Positions 57,762 to 64,000 of a DNA stretch of 64,000 nt are shown piece after piece (the first letter of the stretch is position 1; the number at the start of each line of letters is the position of its first letter). This stretch comes from CALDUY01 sp046350255 (GTDB taxonomy: Bacteria > Planctomycetota > Planctomycetia > Gemmatales > Gemmataceae): assembly GCA_046350255.1 (NCBI GenBank), contig JAXMAV010000013.1, positions 62,001-126,000 on the forward strand. The letters are read 5' to 3'. Below the pieces are notes generated by a model. The model made no database searches. It worked only from the letters and a program-made list of their open reading frames with translations, and had not been told where the DNA came from. A program made the position numbers and the translations under genes.

Positions 57762-59015
57762 TTAGAAGCGGCTCGCCGCGTAGGGAGCCGGATCGACATG
57801 GGGCGTCTTTCCGGTCAGCAACTCGGCGATCAGTCGGCCCGACCCGGTGGCCATGGCGACGCCCAGCATCCCATGCCCGGTCGCGGCGTGGACGTTGGCC
57901 CAGCCTGGCAGGTGCCCCAGGATCGGCTTGCCGTCGGCCACCATCGGACGCCAGCCCCACCATTCCTCGTTGACCGGCTCGGCCTCGGGTTCGTGCAGGT
58001 AGAGTCGGGCGGCGCGCAGCAGGATGGCCAGCCGCCGGCGGTTGAGCGTCTCGTCATGGCCGGCGAACTCCATTGTCGAGCCGATGCGGTAGCCGGTCTG
58101 CATCGGCGTGATGGCGACCCGATCTTCCTCGAAGATGATCGGATAGCGCGGACAGCGCGTGGGGCGTGCCATGGTGATGGAGTAGCCCTTGCCGGGCACG
58201 ATGGGTAGGCGTCGACCGAGGTGGCGGGCAAGCAGCGGCGTCCAGGCGCCAGTGGCGATGACGATCTGGTCGGCGGGCAGAACCCCCTGGCTTGTCTTCA
58301 CAGCCCGGGCCACGCCCCCCTGGTGATCCAGCCCGGTCAATTCACAGTGCTCGCGCAGCTCGACTCCCTGCCGTGTGAGCAGGCTTTTCCACGCATCCAT
58401 CAGGCGATCCGGGCGCAGGTGCGCATCGCGCGGATAGAGCCAGGCACCCGCCAGGCCGGGCTTCAGCGCTGGCTCCAGTTCGGTCAGGGCGGCCCCATCG
58501 TAGCGCGTGGCCGGCATGTCAAACTCGGTGCGCAGCAGGTGGTCCGTATGCGCGTAGTGGTCCATCTCCTTCGGCGTGCGGAAGACGAAGAGCATGCCGC
58601 GTTCTTCCCACTCGGCGTCGAGCTGGCCGGTGCGAAACAGTTCGCCGTAGAGCGTGCGCGAGGAGTTCAGCAGCGACTGCAGCGCGCGGGCCGACTCCAT
58701 CATCGCTCGCTGATTGCAGCGCAGGGCAAAGCGGATCAGCCAGCTCCACAGGTGGGGGTCAAGGCGCCAGCGGATGGCCAGCGCGGAGTCGCGGCGGAAC
58801 AGGGTGGCGAGCGTCTTGCCGATGACGCCCGGGCCGGCGAGCGGCAGCACATGACTGGGGCAGACATAGCCGCAGTTCCCGTGCGAACAGCCGCTGCCAA
58901 TGGTCGAGCGTTCGATGAGGGTGACGGAAGCGCCGGAGGCAGCGAGATAATGCGCGCAGGCCGCCCCGACGACGCCGCCCCCCACAACGATGATCCGAGA
59001 GTGCGGAGCAGTCAT
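57762..59015 (-). CDS. FAD-dependent D-amino-acid dehydrogenase, probably D-hydroxyproline dehydrogenase
   Basis: 417 residues. The N-terminus IIVVGGGVVGAACAHYLAASGASVTLIER is an FAD-binding Rossmann motif; then GSGCSHGNCGYVCPSH and the late GWRPMVADGKPILGHLPGWANVHAATGHGMLGVAMATGSG match the DadA/DAO family. In general such enzymes oxidise D-amino acids to imino acids and pass electrons to the chain. The ATG overlaps the stop of the epimerase gene (ATGA), and a DapA-like deaminase precedes that. In this setting the likely substrate is cis-4-hydroxy-D-proline, giving 1-pyrroline-4-hydroxy-2-carboxylate (LhpB-like); the assignment is from context. Confidence 0.82.
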   Translation of the reverse strand: MTAPHSRIIVVGGGVVGAACAHYLAASGASVTLIERSTIGSGCSHGNCGYVCPSHVLPLAGPGVIGKTLATLFRRDSALAIRWRLDPHLWSWLIRFALRCNQRAMMESARALQSLLNSSRTLYGELFRTGQLDAEWEERGMLFVFRTPKEMDHYAHTDHLLRTEFDMPATRYDGAALTELEPALKPGLAGAWLYPRDAHLRPDRLMDAWKSLLTRQGVELREHCELTGLDHQGGVARAVKTSQGVLPADQIVIATGAWTPLLARHLGRRLPIVPGKGYSITMARPTRCPRYPIIFEEDRVAITPMQTGYRIGSTMEFAGHDETLNRRRLAILLRAARLYLHEPEAEPVNEEWWGWRPMVADGKPILGHLPGWANVHAATGHGMLGVAMATGSGRLIAELLTGKTPHVDPAPYAASRF

Positions 59016-59953
59016 GGTCGGATTCCCATGCAGAACGGATCTTTCGGATCGAGCAGGAGGGTAGCATCGGCGGTCACGTACGCCGTGCCGCTGATGCGGG
59101 GGATGAGTTGCCCCATGGCATCGAGATGGACCGACCCCTCGAAGATGCTTCCCAGGATGCTTTCCTGCCGCCAGGTCTCACCGGGCGAGAGCTTGCCCTC
59201 GGCGTGGAGGCAGGCGAGCTTCGCGCTGGTGCCCGTACCACAGGGCGAGCGGTCGTAGGCCTTGCCCGGACAGAGGACAAAGTTTCGACTGTGGGCTCCA
59301 GGGTCGCCGGGAGGACCAAACAGCTCGATGTGATCGATCTCGCCGTGATCCGCGCCGGTGATCCCCTGCTCGTGGAGAGCGCGCCGGATGCGCCAGGAGA
59401 AGTCGGTAAGGCGCTCGACCTGGGCTAGGTCGATCTCCTGGCCGTGATCGCTGACGAGGAAGAACCAGTTGCCGCCCCAGGCGATGTCGCCACGCACCAC
59501 GCCATGACCAGGCACCTCGACGGGCACCTGCCGTGCGTGGCGATAACTGGGGACGTTATCCAGGCTGACGGAGTGAGCACCGTCGTAGTCGAAGGTGACG
59601 ATGCCCACCGGCGTCTCCAGGCGATGGCGGCCCGCCTGGATGCGGCCCAGGTGGCCCAGGGCGACGGCGACGCCGATGGTGCCATGCCCGCACATGTTCA
59701 GGTAGCCGACGTTGTTGAAGAAGATGACCCCCGCGACGCAGGTGGGGTCGGTCGGCGGACAGAGCAGGGCGCCGACCAGGACGTCGGAGCCCCGGGGCTC
59801 GTTCACAACGGCCGAGCGGAAGCCATCGAACCCCTGGCGGAAGCGCTCGCGGCGGTCGGCCAGCGAGCCCGACCCCAGGTCGGGCCCGCCGTCGAGGACA
59901 ATGCGCGTGGGTTCCCCGCCGGTGTGCGTGTCGAGGACACGAATGCGCTGCAT
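59012..59953 (-). CDS. 4-hydroxyproline 2-epimerase (proline racemase family)
   Basis: 313 residues. The protein keeps both catalytic cysteines of the proline racemase family: MCGHGTIG (near residue 88) and DRSPCGTGTSAK (near 237), consistent with a racemase or epimerase and not with the trans-3-hydroxyproline dehydratase, which has Thr in one site. The N-terminal IRVLDTHTGGEPTRIV is typical of 4-hydroxyproline epimerases (HypE/LhpA). It converts trans-4-hydroxy-L-proline to cis-4-hydroxy-D-proline in the cytoplasm. It is 12 bp after the DapA-like gene and overlaps the dehydrogenase gene by 4 bp. Confidence 0.88.
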   Translation of the reverse strand: MQRIRVLDTHTGGEPTRIVLDGGPDLGSGSLADRRERFRQGFDGFRSAVVNEPRGSDVLVGALLCPPTDPTCVAGVIFFNNVGYLNMCGHGTIGVAVALGHLGRIQAGRHRLETPVGIVTFDYDGAHSVSLDNVPSYRHARQVPVEVPGHGVVRGDIAWGGNWFFLVSDHGQEIDLAQVERLTDFSWRIRRALHEQGITGADHGEIDHIELFGPPGDPGAHSRNFVLCPGKAYDRSPCGTGTSAKLACLHAEGKLSPGETWRQESILGSIFEGSVHLDAMGQLIPRISGTAYVTADATLLLDPKDPFCMGIRP

Positions 59954-59965
59954 GGGACCTCCGCG

Positions 59966-60871
59966 TCAGCTGGCGCTGGATGTCGGGCGGGTGGCGATCC
60001 CCTTGCGGATGATGCCGAGGATGCGTTCGCGCTCGGCACCATGCAGCGGCAGGCGCGGCAGACGCACCAGCTCGGAGCCGTAACCACAGGCATGGACGGC
60101 CAGCTTGATGTACTGCACCAGCTTGACGTGGGTGTCGAGATGGAGCAGCGGCGTGTACCAGCGGTAGACTTCGAGCGCCTCGGCGAGTTTGCCCGCGGTG
60201 GCGAGGTCCCACAGCAGACGGTTCTCGGCCGGGAAGGCGTTGACCAGGCCGGACACCCAGCCGGACGCACCCAGGACGATGCCTTCCAGGACGAGATCAT
60301 CGACGCCGCAGAAGAGGGTGTAGCGGTCGCGGCAGAGAATCTTGATGTCAGTGATGCGGCGGGGGTTGTCCGACGATTCCTTGATGCAGACGAACTTCGG
60401 TTCGTCGGCCAGGTCGACGAACATCTCCGGCGTGATGTCCACCCCGTAGGAAACGGGGTTGTTGTAGATCATGATCGGCAGGTCCGACGCGCCGGCGACC
60501 GTGCGGAAGTGGGCCATCGTTTCGCGCGGGTCGGACTTGTAGACCATGCCGGGCAGCACCATCAGGCCATCGACGCCGATGCGGGCGGCCTCGGCGGCGA
60601 ACTTGCAGGCCTGGCGCGTGGAGGACTCGGCCACGCCGGTCAACACGGGGACGCGCCGCCGGACGTGCTCGACGGTGGCGCGCAGGACATCGAGTTTCTC
60701 GCCGGGCTCCAGCGAGCAGTTCTCGCCCACCGTCCCGAGCATGATCAGCCCGTGAATGCCTGCATCGATCATTGCGTCCAGGTGGCGCATGGTCGCGGGC
60801 AGGTCTAGTCCCTGATCATCGCGAAAGTGAGTGACAGCGGCGGGAAAGACGCCCGACCAGGTGCAGCGCAT
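59966..60871 (-). CDS. DapA-family lyase/deaminase, probably 1-pyrroline-4-hydroxy-2-carboxylate deaminase
   Basis: 301 residues, (beta/alpha)8 barrel of the dihydrodipicolinate synthase family: GVFPAAVTHFRDDQGLDLPA, GIHGLIMLGTVGENCSLEPGEK, IMIYNNPVSYGVDI and VCIKESSDNPRRI (Schiff-base Lys near 163). The sequence GENCSL stands in place of the usual GE-x-x-x-L. Its place as first gene of a set with a hydroxyproline epimerase and D-amino-acid dehydrogenase points to the deaminase that makes 2-oxoglutarate semialdehyde (LhpC-like). A true DapA role in lysine synthesis is less likely. The final semialdehyde dehydrogenase is not in the window. Confidence 0.82.
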   Translation of the reverse strand: MRCTWSGVFPAAVTHFRDDQGLDLPATMRHLDAMIDAGIHGLIMLGTVGENCSLEPGEKLDVLRATVEHVRRRVPVLTGVAESSTRQACKFAAEAARIGVDGLMVLPGMVYKSDPRETMAHFRTVAGASDLPIMIYNNPVSYGVDITPEMFVDLADEPKFVCIKESSDNPRRITDIKILCRDRYTLFCGVDDLVLEGIVLGASGWVSGLVNAFPAENRLLWDLATAGKLAEALEVYRWYTPLLHLDTHVKLVQYIKLAVHACGYGSELVRLPRLPLHGAERERILGIIRKGIATRPTSSAS

Positions 60872-60957
60872 GTTCGTCTCCTCGGAGTGGGATATCTAGC
60901 CTACAGTCTAGGCCCGGCCCCCACTGCAAGGCCACCCGCGCTGGTGAAGCCGCTTCC

Positions 60958-62046
60958 CTAGCGGCGTGTCTGCAGCAGCACCGACCAGAGGTCGCGCTGG
61001 CCGGTCGGCGGTAGCGGAGCGCCCTCGGGTGTCGGTGCAGACATCATCGTCGGAGCGGGTGCTGGCGCCTGGGCCATGGCGGTCGCCAGTGGTTGCGGCG
61101 TGGTGCTGGCTCCCAGGGTGACGGTCGCCGGGATCCGGTGTATCACCAGCGAGGCCGGAGGCAGGGGCGGCTCGGCGGTCGGCCGGGGAGCGGGAGCGTA
61201 CCGACGCTTGAAGGCGGCGAGCACCTGCTGACCATCGGCCACCAGGGGATCCAGGGCGGCCTTCTCGTTCTTCTTGGCCGGGGCGCTGGCCGGGTCCGCG
61301 GGGGGCTGCCCCTTCTCCAGCGGGCGATCCGCCGGCGTAAGCACCTCCAGGTCGCAATACTTCATCAGGCAGCGCTCCAGGGCGATGGCAGCGGCGGCAC
61401 GAACCCGCGGGGAAGTCTCCGCCGGTTCTGCCGTTTTCCGACCCGAGACGGTGACGACCAGCGCCTCCAGTACCTTGCGCGTGCAGCAGCAGCCGCTGCC
61501 CAGCGCCAGGGCGGCCTCGAAGCGGACGCACTCATTCTCGTCGCCCCGCAGCGAGGAGATCAGGGCGGCCTCGGCCTCGGGGAAGCGCCGGCAATCGACC
61601 GTGCCCAGGTAACGCACCGCAGCCCGACGCGCCTTGGCCTCGGCCTCGAGCTTCTTGATGCGGGCGGCGGCGCCTTCGGCGCTGTCGGCTGGTTTCAGCA
61701 GGTCGGCCGGGTTGGCCTGGTTGGGCCCAGGGCAGCATCCAGGCACCAGTCCGCCGGTCAGGGCCGACACCGGAGCGAGCCCACCGTTGAGGAATTGCAT
61801 GAATGGGATGGCGCAGATCTTCTGCTTGCACGCCTGCTTCTGCTCGGGCGTCATGCAGAGTTTGCTCCAGATATTGTTCGGCGCTGCCGGCGCAGCCGCG
61901 GGGGCTGCCGCCAGGCCGGGCACGCTCGATGCGGCCGAGGCTGCGCCACCAGGAATGCCAGGCACTCCGGGAATCTGGGCCTGCACGGTGGACTGGGTAA
62001 AGAACAGGGCGGCGAGCGCCGCGCAGCGAAGCGGCCAGCGAAGCAT
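60958..62046 (-). CDS. Secreted HEAT-like, Ala/Pro-rich protein of unknown function
   Basis: 362 residues. The ATG at 62046, with GGGGAGAG upstream, starts a signal peptide (MLRWPLRCAALAALFFTQSTVQAQ). A Pro/Ala/Gly-rich linker leads to a cysteine-bearing region (LCMTPEQKQACKQKICAIPFMQFLNGG) and a HEAT-like helical part: RRAAVRYLGTVDCRRFPEAEAALISSLR, DENECVRFEAALALGSGCCC, SPRVRAAAAIALERCLMKYC. The last 120 residues are again Pro/Ala-rich. Similar HEAT-like proteins with a Cys-rich head recur in planctomycetes, so far without a function. Probably periplasmic or membrane-associated. Confidence 0.65.
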   Translation of the reverse strand: MLRWPLRCAALAALFFTQSTVQAQIPGVPGIPGGAASAASSVPGLAAAPAAAPAAPNNIWSKLCMTPEQKQACKQKICAIPFMQFLNGGLAPVSALTGGLVPGCCPGPNQANPADLLKPADSAEGAAARIKKLEAEAKARRAAVRYLGTVDCRRFPEAEAALISSLRGDENECVRFEAALALGSGCCCTRKVLEALVVTVSGRKTAEPAETSPRVRAAAAIALERCLMKYCDLEVLTPADRPLEKGQPPADPASAPAKKNEKAALDPLVADGQQVLAAFKRRYAPAPRPTAEPPLPPASLVIHRIPATVTLGASTTPQPLATAMAQAPAPAPTMMSAPTPEGAPLPPTGQRDLWSVLLQTRR

Positions 62047-62258
62047 CGATCTCTCCCCTCTGCATCCAGACATGATCTCGCCGACGAGGGGTCAGCGCAA
62101 GATGGGTTCTTTCGTTGAATCGACGCCCCTCTGATCGAACTTGAGGGAAAAATCGTCATGGCCAGCAAGGTTGCCCCAGATCTCCTGGCCGGTGAATGAG
62201 GGAGATTTCCTTCGTGATCACCTTCCTTTCGAGGAGCGAGCATGCGAGTCGCTTGGGG

Positions 62259-62287
62259 TTGACTTCTTGAGTGGGGTCTGGCAGAAG
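62259..62287 (+). promoter_or_regulatory. Possible promoter upstream of the cysteine-rich protein
   Basis: TTGACT, 17-base spacer and CAGAAG: the same -35 and nearly the same -10 as at 7539-7567. If real, transcription would begin about eight bases before the GTG at 62302. The remaining part of 62047-62258 shows no feature. Confidence 0.3.
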
Positions 62288-62301
62288 GGTCGCCCTCTCA
62301 T

Positions 62302-63585
62302 GTGAACAGGGTGTTCCTGGTCCGCTTCCCCTTCAGTCGAAGGAGCGGGTGCGTGCGCGTGTCGTTCATCGACCACGGCCGACTCTGGGTCTGCTGGCTG
62401 ATGCTGGCGCTGGCAGGTGTTGCCAGTGGCCAGGAGCCGGCCAGCCCCTCCGATGCGTACCTGCGCGAGCTGCTGGCGGACCCAGCGCCGAGCGGACTGA
62501 TCGAGGTGGGCTGCATCGGCTGTCAGAGCGGGCTGCTCAGCGCCGCGCTGCCAGCGCCGGAGCTACCCGCGGCCCTGGGAACCGGCCCCCCCTCGTTGCA
62601 AACGCCACTGCTCATCGACGGGTGTGGCTGCGGAGACGGTCGCCCCTGTGTGCCAGGTCGGAAAGCCTGCCACCCCTGCGAGGCGAACACCTGGGTCGGG
62701 CGCTTCTGCTGCGCGCTGTACGACTGCATCTGTTGCCCCGATCCCTGTTACGAGGGACGCTGGACGCCGCTGGCCGACTCCGCTCTGTTCTGCGAGGGGG
62801 TGCGGCCCATCACGCAAAGCAAGTTACGCTGGGAGTCGGGGCCAGGCTTCCTCTATCCCGACCGCAGTGAATACTTCTGGGCCCGCGCCGACGGACAGGG
62901 ACGCGGCCCCAAACCGACCGCGCCACTGCTGGCCACACCCAGCCTGCGCTACAACGAATTGATCATGGTCAACGAAGGCGGCACCGGGGCGATCACCATG
63001 ACCATCGAGCAGCCCTACCGCGAGGTGCAGGCCGAGCCGTACTTCCACTCGGCGGGCTTCTCCGACATGTCGATCATGACCAAGACACTGCTGTTTGACT
63101 GCGAGTTGTTGCAGTTCTCGATGCTGTTTCGCACCTACATCCCCCTGGGCAATCCACTCAAGGGGTTGGGGACGGGCCATGTGACCCTGGAACCCGGCGG
63201 CGTGGTGGGGTTGAAGTTGACCCCCACCACCTATCTGCAAACGCAGGTATCGCAGTGGATCCCCCTGGGAGGTTCGCCGGACTACGCGGGCAGTATCCTG
63301 CACTATCACGGTAGCCTCAACCAGGTCCTCTGGCGCATCATGCCCGATGTCCCACTCATCGGTACTCTCGAATGCGCGGGCTACTCGTTTCAGACCGGCA
63401 AGTACACCGATCCCTTCCTCGGGTCGTTCCAGAAGTCGTCGGGCTACACCTACCTCTACGCGGGAGGCGGCGCACGACTGTTCGTGTGCGACAAGGTCGA
63501 TTTCGGCTTCGGTGGCCTGTTTGCCATGTCCGACCAGCACTTCGCGCGGGAGATCTACCGCATGGAATTTCGCGTCCGCTGGTAG
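62302..63585 (+). CDS. Cysteine-rich exported protein with possible beta-barrel C-terminus
   Basis: 427 residues from a GTG start; an internal GTG further in, such as the one before the hydrophobic segment at about residue 28, is equally possible. A hydrophobic stretch (LWVCWLMLALAGVASGQE) looks like a signal peptide. Next is a Cys-rich segment (about residues 70-155: GCIGCQSG, GCGCGDGRPC, CCALYDCICCPDPC) that could bind metals or form disulfides. The rest is rich in aromatic beta-strand segments (LLFDCELLQFSMLFRTYIPL, VTLEPGGVVGLKLTPTTYLQTQ) and ends in Arg-Met-Glu-Phe-Arg-Val-Arg-Trp, with the terminal aromatic residue of outer membrane proteins. Not recognised; likely envelope protein. Confidence 0.6.
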   Translation: MNRVFLVRFPFSRRSGCVRVSFIDHGRLWVCWLMLALAGVASGQEPASPSDAYLRELLADPAPSGLIEVGCIGCQSGLLSAALPAPELPAALGTGPPSLQTPLLIDGCGCGDGRPCVPGRKACHPCEANTWVGRFCCALYDCICCPDPCYEGRWTPLADSALFCEGVRPITQSKLRWESGPGFLYPDRSEYFWARADGQGRGPKPTAPLLATPSLRYNELIMVNEGGTGAITMTIEQPYREVQAEPYFHSAGFSDMSIMTKTLLFDCELLQFSMLFRTYIPLGNPLKGLGTGHVTLEPGGVVGLKLTPTTYLQTQVSQWIPLGGSPDYAGSILHYHGSLNQVLWRIMPDVPLIGTLECAGYSFQTGKYTDPFLGSFQKSSGYTYLYAGGGARLFVCDKVDFGFGGLFAMSDQHFAREIYRMEFRVRW

Positions 63586-63654
63586 CGAGTGCCGCAACTC
63601 TCTGGTATAACCAGCCAGACGACTTCTCCTGGCCGTCCCCCGGTGTGACCGACA

Positions 63655-64000
63655 ATGTCTTCCTCTTCCGAAGCCATGTCTCCCAGCGCCGCCTGCCCCG
63701 GTGTGGAGGAGCTACGCGCTTTCGTGAGCGGGGAAGCCTCCCTGGGGCCGATGACGCGTCTGATCGAGCATCTCTACGTCCAGAAGTGCCCACGCTGCAC
63801 CGATCTGGTGCTACAGTTGCCGGACGCCTCCGCCAGTTTGTTTCTGTCGTTCCGGAATGGCTCGCAAAAGGAAATCGTGCCGCCCCTGCCGACTGCCGAC
63901 GCACCGACGCAGGAGGGGGACACCCCCAGCTATCATCCCACTTCACCGACCGACTTGAAGGGCCTCCGCCTGGGGCGCTATCTGATCAAAGGCTTCATTG
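63655..64000 (+). CDS. N-terminal part of a Ser/Thr protein kinase-type protein, cut by the window edge
   Basis: From the ATG at 63655 the frame is open to the end of the window (115 residues). The region VEELRAFVSGEASLGPMTRLIEHLYVQKCPRCTDLVLQL has an H-x-x-x-x-x-C-x-x-C spacing like the zinc-finger or anti-sigma-type module at the start of many planctomycete kinases. The last residues, LKGLRLGRYLIKGFI, are the usual lead-in to the glycine-rich loop of a Hanks-type kinase, which would follow outside the window. The kinase domain itself is an inference. Confidence 0.65.
   Translation, partial: MSSSSEAMSPSAACPGVEELRAFVSGEASLGPMTRLIEHLYVQKCPRCTDLVLQLPDASASLFLSFRNGSQKEIVPPLPTADAPTQEGDTPSYHPTSPTDLKGLRLGRYLIKGFI

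Noticed and set aside
59966..60871. Lysine-pathway dihydrodipicolinate synthase (dapA)
   Set aside because: The fold is shared, but the operon with a hydroxyproline epimerase and D-amino-acid dehydrogenase points to the hydroxyproline pathway.

Overview
The window looks like chromosomal DNA of a high-GC planctomycete, most likely of the Gemmataceae. The signs are a DUF1559 prepilin-like protein, a repeat-companion domain (TIGR02996-type) fused to an FGE-like domain, a PVC-type CxxCH dehydrogenase/cytochrome, secreted proteins with an N-terminal LExRxxP motif, a Ser/Thr kinase with a planctomycete-type N-terminus and TPR-like tail, and an ECF sigma factor of the planctomycete-expanded kind. 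I saw no rRNA, tRNA, CRISPR array or transposase. Genes are packed tightly and no gap exceeds 300 bases; the longest (227-274 bp) lie at 7911-8159, 15781-16007, 53002-53275 and 62047-62301.

Layout. 1-2816 (minus): an RNase Z-like hydrolase, a pentapeptide-repeat membrane protein with a degenerate channel-like tail, and the 5' end of tatC. 2982-5901 (minus): a secreted glycine/tyrosine-rich protein, hisG and hisI (coupled) and apt. 5970-9455 (plus): an acetyltransferase, an FGE-like protein, a small membrane protein, a DUF1559 prepilin-like protein and a lipoprotein. 9445-18126: a MerA/lipoamide-dehydrogenase-like flavoprotein, an NCIAWA-type secreted protein, a type I phosphodiesterase coupled to glycogen phosphorylase, an MtnX-like phosphatase, a PH-like membrane protein and a metallophosphoesterase with altered metal ligands. 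18282-21679 (plus): a radical SAM protein and a seven-heme cytochrome c separated by a strong terminator.

21809-39541 (plus) is the centrepiece: a Ser/Thr kinase with TPR-like tail, a giant secreted modular protein of about 4,811 residues once one inserted base at about 27164 is removed, and an ECF sigma factor 16 bp after it. The giant protein has filamentous beta repeats, Ig-like domains, nine CARDB-like domains, PPC, IPT/TIG, a degenerate lipase fold, eight FN3-like repeats and an RTX-like C-terminus. Order and spacing suggest one signalling and surface-protein unit.

39552-43612 (minus) is a compact three-gene operon: the type VI secretion baseplate protein TssK, a pseudokinase fused to an FGE-like domain, and a ParA/MinD-like ATPase with an RGG in place of the usual KGG. 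Nearby (45890-48163) is a Clp-like double AAA+ ATPase with lost catalytic and pore features. A secreted GH32 fructan hydrolase lies between them on the other strand. I regard this as the best candidate for an under-described system.

48180-55447 (minus): a PVC-type cytochrome dehydrogenase whose 5' region carries three apparent single-G deletions, a secreted LEERTVP-motif protein and RecD2 helicase. 55503-60871 (minus): a trans-4-hydroxyproline catabolic operon (deaminase, epimerase, D-hydroxyproline dehydrogenase) followed by a DPP4-like peptidase, suggesting use of collagen-like peptides. 60958-64000: a secreted HEAT-like protein, a cysteine-rich putative outer-membrane protein, and the start of another Ser/Thr kinase-type protein cut by the window edge.
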